Assembly: GCA_902490305.1 (NCBI GenBank)
Contig: CABUDI010000001.1
Location: 62,001 to 126,000 of the forward strand
Source of the DNA: an uncultured Collinsella sp.
GTDB lineage: Bacteria; Actinomycetota; Coriobacteriia; Coriobacteriales; Coriobacteriaceae
DNA: 64,000 nucleotides
Reading direction: 5' to 3'
A program made the position numbers and the translations under genes. The notes under the pieces are model-generated. The model was not told the DNA's origin. It saw only the letters and a list, made by a program, of their open reading frames with translations, and made no database searches. This document shows positions 41,190-49,585 of this stretch, piece by piece (the stretch's first letter is position 1; each line of letters opens with the position of its first letter).

Positions 41190-42205
41190 ATCGTCCTCCT
41201 GAGCTGTTCGACCGCATCGAGCAGACGGTCATCTTTGTAATCCGCTTTTGCGCAGGCAACGTATAAGGAGAACGGGTCGACACATTGCAAACCTGTCGTA
41301 TCAAAACTAACATCGGACGGCGCGTCCACGGGATACGACCAGATCTCAATCTCGATAGCGGCCGGTTCGTACCACTGGGCCTCCAACCATCTGTCGCCCA
41401 TGTGCTCTCTTAAGGCATCTACCTGATACTTTTCGAGAGCAACGGTTGGGACAGAATCATTATGAGCAAGGTCGGACATATAGCTAAGGGCAGACACACC
41501 GGAAAGCAGCGCATCAACGGCGCGTAGCTCTGTTCTCTCGATAACCTTCTTGAGCCGGATTCGCTCTAAAACGGGTGTGCGAAGATAGTCCTCAAATCCA
41601 TCCAGCAACGTCTCGGTCGACAGCCCGGCGTCGCACAATATACGCTTTTTGCCGTCCCGCATAATCAACCCAGGAGCTATAGCGGCGATTTCCGAAAGAT
41701 AGCCGCTGACGCTTGCCGCGCTTTTGCCACACAGACGAGCTAGGTCGCCGGCGGAGCAGTCAACCCATCGTCCCGCGATGAGATTTAGAACGATTCGTTG
41801 AGATTGGGGCGAAAGCGAAGCAGCAGGAGAAGCACCCAGCACCTCATCGGAAATAACGGCTCCGATAAACGGCAGAAACGCATTTCGCTCATCTCGGATA
41901 TATGCGATCCCCTCCGAAGAAAGCGCGCGCATAAAGCCTAAATCCATAGCATCCCAGCAAATTGCCACCGGGCGAGCATCTATCTTACGCACTGCATTGA
42001 CGAAATTTCGCGCCGAAATGACACTGGGCGGTTCTTTTGGTTCCGCAACAATAAAACGGCCTTGCTCAGACATGCCGAGCCGCGCTAAGCGAAGCGAATA
42101 CCGCTCGAGATACATGCGAGGAATCTGCATCTCAACTGGCTCCGAGTCGATGGCGAGCTCTAAAGAGAAGAGCCTTTTTGGGAGACAATTTAGCAGCATG
42201 TCCAC
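41177..42205 (-). CDS. HTH protein paired with the nucleotidyltransferase (candidate AbiEi-like antitoxin)
   Basis: This 342-residue protein has a central winged-helix-like region (RIVLNLIAGRWVDCSAGDLARLCGKSAASVSGYLSEIAAI, about residues 145-185), and a C-terminal part rich in aromatic residues (IEIEIWSYPV). It overlaps and precedes the nucleotidyltransferase gene, as antitoxins usually precede toxins in AbiE pairs. A good promoter with a palindrome over the -10 box lies upstream, consistent with autoregulation. It is unlike classic AbiEi in sequence as far as I can judge, so the pair may be a variant. Confidence 0.6.
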   Translation of the reverse strand: MDMLLNCLPKRLFSLELAIDSEPVEMQIPRMYLERYSLRLARLGMSEQGRFIVAEPKEPPSVISARNFVNAVRKIDARPVAICWDAMDLGFMRALSSEGIAYIRDERNAFLPFIGAVISDEVLGASPAASLSPQSQRIVLNLIAGRWVDCSAGDLARLCGKSAASVSGYLSEIAAIAPGLIMRDGKKRILCDAGLSTETLLDGFEDYLRTPVLERIRLKKVIERTELRAVDALLSGVSALSYMSDLAHNDSVPTVALEKYQVDALREHMGDRWLEAQWYEPAAIEIEIWSYPVDAPSDVSFDTTGLQCVDPFSLYVACAKADYKDDRLLDAVEQLRRTICQK

Positions 42206-42216
42206 TCACCGTTTTC

Positions 42217-42274
42217 ATTTCAGTTACATTTAAGTATCTAACTGAAATTATACTGAATCGTATAAAATCATCAA
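42217..42274 (-). promoter_or_regulatory. Promoter and operator of the AbiE-like cassette
   Basis: On the minus strand, TTGATG (42269-42274), a 16-nt spacer and TATAAT (42247-42252). The palindrome ATTTCAGTTA/TAACTGAAAT (arms 42217-42226 and 42239-42248) overlaps the -10 box and start region. Confidence 0.75.
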
Positions 42275-42308
42275 TCATCAAAGCCAAGCGCACCATTTAA
42301 AACGCAAC

Positions 42309-42344
42309 AAGGGGCTCCCCCGTTCTTTAACGGGGGAGCCCCTT
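42309..42344 (-). terminator. Terminator of pcrA
   Basis: AAGGGGCTCCCCCGTT/AACGGGGGAGCCCCTT, perfect 16-bp stem, followed by GTTGCGTTTT on the minus strand. It lies after structured element B. Confidence 0.88.
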
Positions 42345-42428
42345 GCCATGTCTAAGTATTCAGCCCACCCGGTTCTCCAGATCAAAAAGCGAGAGGCAAA
42401 GCAACGCTCGTTCAGCAACGTTACCCAA

Positions 42429-42558
42429 GGACCCGGGCGGGCGTATGGGGCAACATCGATCGCGAGTTCCGCACGCAAAGGAGAGCACTTAATGTGCTCT
42501 CCGTCTTGCGCAGGACTGCCCGAGCAGGCGATGTTGCCCCATACGCCCGCCCGGGTCC
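42429..42558 (-). repeat. Structured element B (arm-core-arm), 3' of pcrA
   Basis: Perfect 30-bp arms (42429-42458 and 42529-42558) enclose a core with GGAGAGCAC/GTGCTCTCC. On the minus strand the core aligns with element A, but the arms (GGACCCGGGCGGGCGTATGG...) are unrelated to A's arms. It begins 7 bp after the pcrA stop codon. Confidence 0.87.
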
Positions 42559-42565
42559 GCCGAGA

Positions 42566-45466
42566 CTACGACAGCTTGACGATCGGTGCAAAACCTTTCA
42601 TTAGCTTTTTGGTCTGGCCGGTCTTTTCGAATTGAACCTCAATCATGTCTCCAGCGACCGAGATCACGGTACCCGTGCCAAAGGTTTTGTGGCTCACGGT
42701 ATCGCCCGCGGCAAAGTCCTGCGATGCGCTGGCGCGATCGACCTTGCGCTCCACCGTCGGGGACACCTTGGACGAGGGCTTTTTGGCTCGCGGCGCGCCC
42801 GAGCCAAAGGTCGAGGCAACACGGCCGGCATCGGGCGAAACCCCACGATGGCGCTCGGTTCCGTAGCTACTGCCGCCAAAGAAGTCGTCGAAGCTCGATC
42901 CGCCGCGCGAACCGGAACCGCCGGTCGAGCGCGTATGCGAGCCAAACACCTTGCCGCCGTACATATCCGAGCCCATGCCCGAGCCAAAGGTACCGTGGCG
43001 GTCGCCGCGCTTCTCCCAGCCCGTGCCCTCAAAACCGGCAGAGCCGATACCGCTAAACTCGATATCCTCAAACGGAATCTCGTTGAGGAAGCGCGAGCGC
43101 GGGTTGGCAGAGGTCGAGCCGTAGGTGCGACGCGTGGCCGCATAGGTCAAGAACAGGCGCTTACGGGCACGCGTGATGGCGACGTAGGCCAAGCGACGCT
43201 CCTCCTCGAGCTTGCCCGGATCGTCACTACCGCCAAAGTCGTGCACGTGCGGGAAGATGCCTTCCTCCATGCCGGCCACGAACACCGCCGGGAACTCCAG
43301 GCCCTTGGCGGAGTGGATGGTCATCATAGTGATGGCATGCGTCTCGCCGGCCAGGGAATCCAAGTCGGAGCGCAGAGCCAGCCACTCCATGAGTGCAGGC
43401 AGCGCCTTGCAGGTGAGCGGGCCGTAGGTGCGCTCGATCTCGTCGGCATGTACGGCACCCGCCGGCAGCTCTGTCGGCGCGGCATAGGCGTTGCCCGCGA
43501 TGGCGGCAGCCAGGGCATCCTGCGGCGAGAGCGCCGGGGCCGCCAGGCTGTCGAGCGAATTGGAACCCGCGGCATCACGCGCGCCAACGAGCGCCTCAAA
43601 CGAAGACACGGGCGCAGACGGGCCGGGCTCGGGCGCAGGCGCGCTCACCACAACGGGCTCGGGTTCAACGTCGGCGGGCACATCGGCAACACCAGCAGCG
43701 CGCAGCTCTTCCAAGCTCTCGAGCGTGCCTTCGATATCCTCGTGCGTCTCCTCAAATTCGGCAGCGACACCCAGGAATTCCTGGATGTTCTCGGCGCGGC
43801 TCTCGGACTCCATGGTGCCCTCGGCGCGGAAAGCCTGCAGCAGGCCCGTCTTATCGACGATCATCTCGACGACGTCCTTGAGCTCGCCGTCCATGCGGCG
43901 ACCCTCGCGCACCAGCGCCACAAAGCTCGACAGGCCGTTGCGCACCTTGGCGCTAAACATGCCCGTCTCGGCTGTTGCGATCTCGCAGGCTTGGAAGAAC
44001 GAGCAACGGTTGTCGCGCGCCAGCTGCTCAATCTTTTGAATCGAGGTGGAGCCGATGCCGCGGCGCGGCGTGTTGATGACGCGCTTGACGCTCATCTCGT
44101 CGGCCGGGTTCACAATCATCTTAAGATAGGCCATGACGTCGCGGATCTCGGCACGGTCGAAGAATCGCGTGCCACCCACGATCTTGTAGGGCACGCCTGC
44201 GCGCAGGAACATATCTTCGAGAATACGCGACTGAGCGTTGGTGCGGTAGAACACGGCGATGTCGTCGTAACTCGTGCCCTTGGAGTGCAGCTTCTCGATC
44301 TCGCCGGCAATCCAGCGGCCCTCGTCGCGCTCATCGCTTGCCTGGAAGGCCTGGATCTTCTCGCCATCGCCCTCGGCCGTAAACAGGCGCTTGTCCTTGC
44401 GCTGCGAGTTGTGGCGCACCACGGCGTTGGCGGCGCTCAGGATATGGCCCGTGGAGCGGTAGTTCTGCTCCAGCTTAACGGTCTTGCAGTTTTTAAAGTC
44501 CTGCTCAAAGTCCAGGATGTTGGTGATGTCGGCGCCACGCCAGCTATAAATGGACTGGTCATCGTCGCCCACGACCATGAGGTTTTGGTACTTGGCGGCC
44601 AGCAGGTTAGCGATCTCGTACTGGACGTGGTTGGTGTCCTGATACTCGTCGACGCTAATGTAGCGGAAGCGCTCCTGGTACTTGTCGAGCACCTCGGGGC
44701 GGGTGCGCAGCAGCTCGAGCGTGCGCACGAGCAGGTCGTCGAAGTCCATCGCGTTGGCGGCGCGCAGGCGGCGTTCCAGCTCCAAGTAGACCTGCGCGGC
44801 CTTTTTGTCGTTGGGGCTGTCGGCGGATTTGAGCATGTCCTCGGGGCCGATCATGGCGTTTTTGGCCGAACTGATCTTGCTGCGGATCATGTTGATGGGG
44901 AATTGCTTTTGCTCGATACCGAGCGCCTGCATAATATCGCGCACCATGCGCTTGGAATCGTCGTCATCGTAGATGGTGAACTGACCGGTGTAGCCCAGCA
45001 GGTCAGCGTCCTCGCGCAGCATGCGCACGCACATAGCATGGAAGGTGCACACCCACATGCCGCGGGTACCGCTGGGGATGAGTGCCGCCAGACGCTCGCG
45101 CATCTCGGCCGCGGCCTTGTTGGTAAACGTGATGGCAAGGATCTGCCAGGGCTTAACGCCCAGGTCGCCGAGCATATGTGCGATGCGAAAGGTCAAGACG
45201 CGGGTCTTGCCCGAGCCGGCGCCGGCAAGGACCAGCAACGGACCCTCGGTGGTCAGGACCGCCTCGCGCTGGGCGGGATTAAGGCTGTCGAGGTCGACGA
45301 GCGGCTTGGCGGGTTTGGGTGCCGGCGCGGGAGCGTCGTAGATGTCGAGCGGAACGAGCTCGGGCTCCGGCGCAGCGGGGGCGGTGTATGCATCGAGCGG
45401 CACGGGTTCCGGCGTGGGCGGCACGGGTACCGCGGCGTTCTTTTCCCAGGGCAAGGGCTGGGTCAT
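42566..45466 (-). CDS. pcrA: UvrD/PcrA-type ATP-dependent DNA helicase
   Basis: This 966-residue superfamily 1A helicase acts in repair and replication. It has the Walker A motif VLAGAGSGKTRVL, the Walker B region ISVDEYQDTNHVQY, GDDDQSIYSWRGA, and motif VI VAITRARKRLFLTYA. The C-terminus (HKTFGTGTVISVAGDMIEVQFE) is the PcrA tudor-like domain that contacts RNA polymerase. Two parts are unusual: a Pro-rich N-terminal leader of about 65 residues and an Ala/Pro-rich insertion of about 110 residues (near residues 600-710). The ATG at 45466 follows GAGGAG. Confidence 0.93.
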   Translation of the reverse strand: MTQPLPWEKNAAVPVPPTPEPVPLDAYTAPAAPEPELVPLDIYDAPAPAPKPAKPLVDLDSLNPAQREAVLTTEGPLLVLAGAGSGKTRVLTFRIAHMLGDLGVKPWQILAITFTNKAAAEMRERLAALIPSGTRGMWVCTFHAMCVRMLREDADLLGYTGQFTIYDDDDSKRMVRDIMQALGIEQKQFPINMIRSKISSAKNAMIGPEDMLKSADSPNDKKAAQVYLELERRLRAANAMDFDDLLVRTLELLRTRPEVLDKYQERFRYISVDEYQDTNHVQYEIANLLAAKYQNLMVVGDDDQSIYSWRGADITNILDFEQDFKNCKTVKLEQNYRSTGHILSAANAVVRHNSQRKDKRLFTAEGDGEKIQAFQASDERDEGRWIAGEIEKLHSKGTSYDDIAVFYRTNAQSRILEDMFLRAGVPYKIVGGTRFFDRAEIRDVMAYLKMIVNPADEMSVKRVINTPRRGIGSTSIQKIEQLARDNRCSFFQACEIATAETGMFSAKVRNGLSSFVALVREGRRMDGELKDVVEMIVDKTGLLQAFRAEGTMESESRAENIQEFLGVAAEFEETHEDIEGTLESLEELRAAGVADVPADVEPEPVVVSAPAPEPGPSAPVSSFEALVGARDAAGSNSLDSLAAPALSPQDALAAAIAGNAYAAPTELPAGAVHADEIERTYGPLTCKALPALMEWLALRSDLDSLAGETHAITMMTIHSAKGLEFPAVFVAGMEEGIFPHVHDFGGSDDPGKLEEERRLAYVAITRARKRLFLTYAATRRTYGSTSANPRSRFLNEIPFEDIEFSGIGSAGFEGTGWEKRGDRHGTFGSGMGSDMYGGKVFGSHTRSTGGSGSRGGSSFDDFFGGSSYGTERHRGVSPDAGRVASTFGSGAPRAKKPSSKVSPTVERKVDRASASQDFAAGDTVSHKTFGTGTVISVAGDMIEVQFEKTGQTKKLMKGFAPIVKLS

Positions 45467-45614
45467 GGGCGACTCCTCATCTGACGGACGGCGCGCCTGC
45501 GGGCGGCGCCATAGTTTGAGCCGTACCAGTATACCGAGCCGCGCGGACACCGACGCAAATCACACCACGACTCCGTCCGCCACAATCGGGCCCGCCCAGC
45601 GGATTTGGCGCAAT

Positions 45615-45633
45615 GGGGTCAGGTTACTTTGCA
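45615..45633 (+). repeat. Dispersed 19-bp repeat, copy 2
   Basis: GGGGTCAGGTTACTTTGCA; one mismatch to the minus-strand copy at 33260-33278. Confidence 0.65.
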
Positions 45634-45711
45634 CCAATCTATTGGCAATCACGAAACCGCCGATGTCATGGCAGCAGCAGCGAGCGGCGGCCAGGGCGAA
45701 CAAATTGGCAT

Positions 45712-45756
45712 GAAAAGGGGGCGGCATAGACCTTTTGGTCATGCCACCCCCTTTGA
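45712..45756 (-). terminator. Terminator of uppP
   Basis: AAAGGGGGTGGCATGACC/GGTCTATGCCGCCCCCTTT stem with two mismatches and an AAAA loop, followed by T on the minus strand. Confidence 0.8.
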
Positions 45757-45798
45757 ATGACAAGTTGTCGCCCCGGCCGCCGCGCAGCGTCGACTAAG

Positions 45799-46779
45799 TT
45801 AGAGGCCGAGCATCGGCTCCAAAACGAAGAAGTACGCAAGCACCACGATGCCCAGAATGATGCGGTAGACGCCGAAGCACTTGAAGTCGTGACGGCGGAC
45901 GAAGCCCATAAGCCACTTGATGGCGATGAGCGAAACCACAAAGGCCACAACGCAGCCCACGCCCAGGATAGCGACCTCGTTGGCGCCAAAGGTACCGCCC
46001 TTGATGAAGTACTTGACCAGCTTGAGTGCACTCGCGCCAAACATGACGGGAATGGCCAGGAAGAACGTAAACTTGGACGCCACCGAACGCGTGCAGCCCA
46101 AAAGCAGGCCGCCGATGATGGTGGAACCGGAGCGCGACGTACCAGGCACCAGCGAAAGCACCTGGAAGCAGCCGATACCCAGCGCAGTCTTCCAGCTCAG
46201 GTCCTCGAGCGTGGCGATGGAGCCAAAGTCCAGATTCTCGTCATCGCCCTCGTCCTCGGCAACGTCTACCGCGGGCGCCGCAAAGTGCGCACCGGCGGGA
46301 CGTCCACCCGACACCACAGCACGCGAACCAAACGAACCGGCAACGGCCATTTCCTCGCGCTTGCTCGCGCGCCAGTTCTCGATCACGATAAACAACACGC
46401 CGTACACAATGAGCGCCAGCGCCACGACGGGAGCATTGTAGAAATGCTCCTCCATCCAGTCGTTGAGCGGCAGGCCGATCGCCGCAGCGGGAATGCAGCC
46501 GAGCACAATCTTGCCCCACAGCACCCAGGTGTCGCGACGGCCCTCCTTGCCCTTGCTGGGCGAGAACGGATTGAGCTCATGGAAGAACAGCACACAGACG
46601 GCCAGAATGGCGCCGAGCTGAATCACGACCAGGAACATATTCCAGAACGTCTCGCTCACGTTCATCTTGACGAACTCGTCCACCAAGATCATGTGACCGG
46701 TCGACGAAACAGGCAGCCATTCGGTGATGCCCTCGACCAGGCCCATGAAAGCAGATTTTAGAAGCTCGATGATATCCAA
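45799..46779 (-). CDS. uppP: Undecaprenyl-diphosphatase with central insertion
   Basis: This 326-residue membrane enzyme recycles undecaprenyl pyrophosphate for cell-wall synthesis and can give bacitracin tolerance. Motifs are EGITEWLPVSSTGH near residue 17 and VPGTSRSGSTIIGGL. A hydrophilic insertion of about 60 residues (SFGSRAVVSGGRP to ENLDFGSIATLEDL) separates two halves; usual family length is about 270. The TTG at 46779 starts at the conserved MDIIELLK behind GAGGGGG; a GTG seven codons upstream is the alternative. Confidence 0.88.
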   Translation of the reverse strand: MDIIELLKSAFMGLVEGITEWLPVSSTGHMILVDEFVKMNVSETFWNMFLVVIQLGAILAVCVLFFHELNPFSPSKGKEGRRDTWVLWGKIVLGCIPAAAIGLPLNDWMEEHFYNAPVVALALIVYGVLFIVIENWRASKREEMAVAGSFGSRAVVSGGRPAGAHFAAPAVDVAEDEGDDENLDFGSIATLEDLSWKTALGIGCFQVLSLVPGTSRSGSTIIGGLLLGCTRSVASKFTFFLAIPVMFGASALKLVKYFIKGGTFGANEVAILGVGCVVAFVVSLIAIKWLMGFVRRHDFKCFGVYRIILGIVVLAYFFVLEPMLGL

Positions 46780-47026
46780 AGGGACCCCCTCGTTAGACAC
46801 CCGCCGATATTGTTCTGCGGACGGTGCGGGCGATGTCCCATTATCAACCGTTCGGGCGCGTCTGCGCCTACCCTTACCAAAAAACTCGTCCGTTCACAGA
46901 ATTGCGAGCGGTCAAACCGAAATCCTTGGGTATAACTGCAACAAGATAAAGTGTCCGGCGGCCAACGCGCCCGCGCCCGCCCGACGCACGAGCCCCGCGC
47001 CCGTGCGATAGACCAAGGAGGAAACC

Positions 47027-47464
47027 ATGAACGAGGGCTACACCAAGGTATTTGTTTCACTCGACGGTACTGAGCAGCAGGATTTTGTGCTCGCACGCGC
47101 CATCAAGGTCGCCGCGAACAACGGCGCCAAGCTGATCATCGGCCACGTCATCGATTCCACGGCGCTCGAGAGCGCCGGTTCCTATCCGGTCGATCTGGTC
47201 AACGGCCTAGAGGAAGCATTCAAGAACTCCATCGCCAAGCAGCTCGAAGAGGCCAAGGCCAATCCCGATATTCCCGAGGTCGAGGTTATGATTCGCGCCG
47301 GCCGTATTCGTGAGACGCTCAAGGACGAGATGCTCGACGTGGTCAAGCCCGACCTGGTGCTCTGCGGCGCCCGCGGCCTGTCCTCGATCAAGTATGCGCT
47401 GCTAGGTTCGATTTCGACGTTCCTGCTGCGCAACACGGACTGCGACATCTTGGTCGTGAAGTAG
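47027..47464 (+). CDS. Universal stress protein (UspA family)
   Basis: This 145-residue cytoplasmic protein has the UspA fold: VFVSLDGTEQQDFVLARAI at the N-terminus and the ATP-binding signature GARGLSSIKYALLGSIS near the C-terminus (G-x2-G-x9-GS). AAGGAGG lies 5 nt before the ATG. It is a single gene, followed by a long hairpin at 47478-47568 and a terminator at 47605-47640. The stress it serves is unknown. Confidence 0.92.
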   Translation: MNEGYTKVFVSLDGTEQQDFVLARAIKVAANNGAKLIIGHVIDSTALESAGSYPVDLVNGLEEAFKNSIAKQLEEAKANPDIPEVEVMIRAGRIRETLKDEMLDVVKPDLVLCGARGLSSIKYALLGSISTFLLRNTDCDILVVK

Positions 47465-47477
47465 GTTCCTTCCCGCC

Positions 47478-47568
47478 GGCGCAAGGCCTGCGGGGTTATC
47501 ACGCCGACGTCCTCGCCGCTTCGCGGCTGCGGGATGTCGGCTTTGATAACCCCTCCCGGCCTTGCGCC
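47478..47568 (+). other. Long imperfect hairpin in the usp 3' region
   Basis: GGCGCAAGGCC...GGGGTTATCA...CCGACGTCC pairs with GGATGTCGG...TTGATAACCCC...GGCCTTGCGCC over 91 nt. It begins 13 nt after the stop codon and precedes the terminator. Confidence 0.7.
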
Positions 47569-47604
47569 TTCGTCACCGTACTTCAGCGAGTTGGCTGATA
47601 AAAG

Positions 47605-47640
47605 ATGGCGTGCCGCCCCATTTGGCGGCACGTTTTGTTT
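47605..47640 (+). terminator. Terminator of usp
   Basis: CGTGCCGCC/GGCGGCACG stem followed by TTTTGTTT. The right half (GGCGGCACGTTTTTGTTT) is repeated at 47643-47660. Confidence 0.85.
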
Positions 47641-47682
47641 GAGGCGGCACGTTTTTGTTTGGGCGGGCGTCTGCCGTGTGCG

Positions 47683-48726
47683 TTACTCAAAGTATTGGAA
47701 CTTGTTGGTTGAGAAAGCGAACGTTACGACGAAGCCTTCGCCGGGCTCGGATGCCGCGGTGACGTCGATGCCCATCTTGGAGCACAGACGCGCCACCAGG
47801 TAGAGGCCGATGCCCGTTGCGCGCTTGGTGGTGCGGCCGTTGTCGCCGGTAAAGCCCTTCTCGAACACGCGCGGCAGGTCGGCCGCGCTCACGCCGCAGC
47901 CGTTGTCCGCGACGGTAAGCTCGATGCGCTCGCTCGCCAGGCCCTCGTCCAGCAAGGCACCCGAAAACACGATCTTTGCGCCGTCCTCACGCGCATATTT
48001 AATGCTGTTCTGAATGAGCTGGCTCAGAATAAACTCGAGCCACTTCTCGTCGGTAAAGACCTCGAAGTCGAGGTTCTCGCACACCGGAGCCACGTGCGCC
48101 GCGATGAGCTCGCGGGCGTTGGCTTTAATCGCACCCGTCACCAAGGTCTTAAGGTCCCAGCGACGAATCAGGTAATCGCGCTCCACAACCTCCGAGCGCG
48201 CATAGTAGAGCGCCTGGTCGATATAGCGCTCCACGCGGGCAAGCTCGCGACCGAGGTCATCTACGCGCGACAGATCATCTTCGCTGCCGTCCAGGTTTTC
48301 CAAAATCAGATGGGCTGCTGCCAGGGGCAGCTTGGCCTCGTGGACCCAGCTCTCGATATAGTCGCGATAGTCATCGGTCTGACGCCTGCCTTCGGCAACC
48401 TCGTCGCAAGCGGCTTTGCCCACCCGGCGCAAGACCTCGTACTCGAGCTCGCCCTCGGCATAGGTCGGGCATTGCACCATCTCCTGCACCCATGCGGGAC
48501 TCTCGAGCTCCTCTGCCGCACGCTCCAGCTGGCGCAGAAAACGACGACGGCGCGCGTACTCGATCACGATGCCGAGCATACCAAAGATATAGGACACGCC
48601 GACCGCCACGACCACGATGGAAACGGGTGCGCCGGCGACCGTCAGCACAAAGCAGCTCAACAGCACGCCGCACGTCCACACGGCGACGGGAAGCAGCGCA
48701 TCTTTAAAGAACTTGGCAAACGACAT
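47683..48726 (-). CDS. Sensor histidine kinase, BceS-like (intramembrane-sensing)
   Basis: This 347-residue kinase has two adjacent N-terminal membrane helices with almost no outside loop (residues about 10-60), the phosphoacceptor His129 in ESWVHEAKLPLAAAHL, and the ATPase domain (ILSQLIQNSIKYA, ADNGCGV, GIGLYLVARLCSKMG). This is the layout of BceS/NsaS kinases, which sense antimicrobial peptides through a partner ABC transporter. No BceAB transporter is adjacent in this window. The response-regulator gene lies 9 bp upstream. Confidence 0.85.
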   Translation of the reverse strand: MSFAKFFKDALLPVAVWTCGVLLSCFVLTVAGAPVSIVVVAVGVSYIFGMLGIVIEYARRRRFLRQLERAAEELESPAWVQEMVQCPTYAEGELEYEVLRRVGKAACDEVAEGRRQTDDYRDYIESWVHEAKLPLAAAHLILENLDGSEDDLSRVDDLGRELARVERYIDQALYYARSEVVERDYLIRRWDLKTLVTGAIKANARELIAAHVAPVCENLDFEVFTDEKWLEFILSQLIQNSIKYAREDGAKIVFSGALLDEGLASERIELTVADNGCGVSAADLPRVFEKGFTGDNGRTTKRATGIGLYLVARLCSKMGIDVTAASEPGEGFVVTFAFSTNKFQYFE

Positions 48727-48735
48727 AGCCGGCCC

Positions 48736-49407
48736 CTAGATCGAATAGCCCTGACCGCGGTGCGTGGTCAAATACCCCTTGATGCCGATTTTTTCGAGCG
48801 TGGTGCGCAGGCGGTTGATGTTGACGGTGAGCGTATTGTCGTCCACGAAGGCATCGGAATCCCACAGGTCCTGCATGATGGCCGAGCGCGAGACGATCTT
48901 GCCCGCACGGCTCAGAAGCAGCGAGAGGATACGCAGCTCGTTTTTGGTGAGCTCGGTACTGGTGCCGGTTTGCATGTTGGTGACCATGGAGCGGGCGAGG
49001 TCGAGCTCCAGCCCCTTGTGGACAAGTGTGCTGCGCTCGCCTGCCGCCGCGGTGCGACGCAGCAGTGCGTTGATGCGCGCCACGAGCACACGGGCGCTGT
49101 AGGGCTTGGGAACAAAGTCGTCCGCGCCGAGCGTCATGGCCATGACCTCGTCGATCTCGGTCGTGCGCGAGGTGAGGACGATGATGGGGACCTCGGATTC
49201 GCGGCGAACCTCATGGCAGATATGCTGGCCGTCCTTGACGGGAAGCGTGAGGTCGAGCAGCACCAGGTCGGGCGCGGCGGCGAGAATATCGCGCGAAACA
49301 TGCTCGAACGATTCGCAGGCCTCGACCTCAAAACCGGCACGGGCAAGGATGTCGGCAAGCTCGCGACGAATGGGCTCGTCGTCCTCAACGATATAGATCA
49401 GCGCCAT
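48736..49407 (-). CDS. OmpR-family response regulator, BceR-like
   Basis: This 223-residue protein has a receiver domain (YIVEDDEPIRRELADIL; phosphoacceptor Asp52 in LVLLDLTLPVKDG; VLTSRTTEIDE) and a C-terminal winged-helix domain (TLTVNINRLRTTLEKIG). With the downstream kinase it forms a two-component system likely to respond to cell-envelope antibiotics. Gene order regulator then kinase, with 9 bp between, shows one operon. Target genes are not visible here. Confidence 0.9.
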   Translation of the reverse strand: MALIYIVEDDEPIRRELADILARAGFEVEACESFEHVSRDILAAAPDLVLLDLTLPVKDGQHICHEVRRESEVPIIVLTSRTTEIDEVMAMTLGADDFVPKPYSARVLVARINALLRRTAAAGERSTLVHKGLELDLARSMVTNMQTGTSTELTKNELRILSLLLSRAGKIVSRSAIMQDLWDSDAFVDDNTLTVNINRLRTTLEKIGIKGYLTTHRGQGYSI

Positions 49408-49585
49408 GGATTCCGCTCCCCTCTTGGTTGTCTTGCCCCATTATGACCGCGGAGCCGCAGGTGCGTGCCTCGCGCGGCACCAAGGTGACAGAACTGTTCG
49501 CAAGCGGGGGCGTTTTGTCCGCCTCACGCTCGCGACGGAAACGGAGACCAAAATGAGTTTTTAATCCCCGTCCCAGAAAAATCAT

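Noticed and set aside
40201..42558. Elements A and B as retron non-coding RNAs
   Set aside because: Arms resemble a1/a2 repeats, but no reverse transcriptase gene lies nearby and the core has no msr/msd-like layout that I can recognise.
42632..45484. 950-codon open frame on the plus strand
   Set aside because: Antisense to pcrA; low-complexity Arg/Ala/Gly/Leu translation and no ribosome site.
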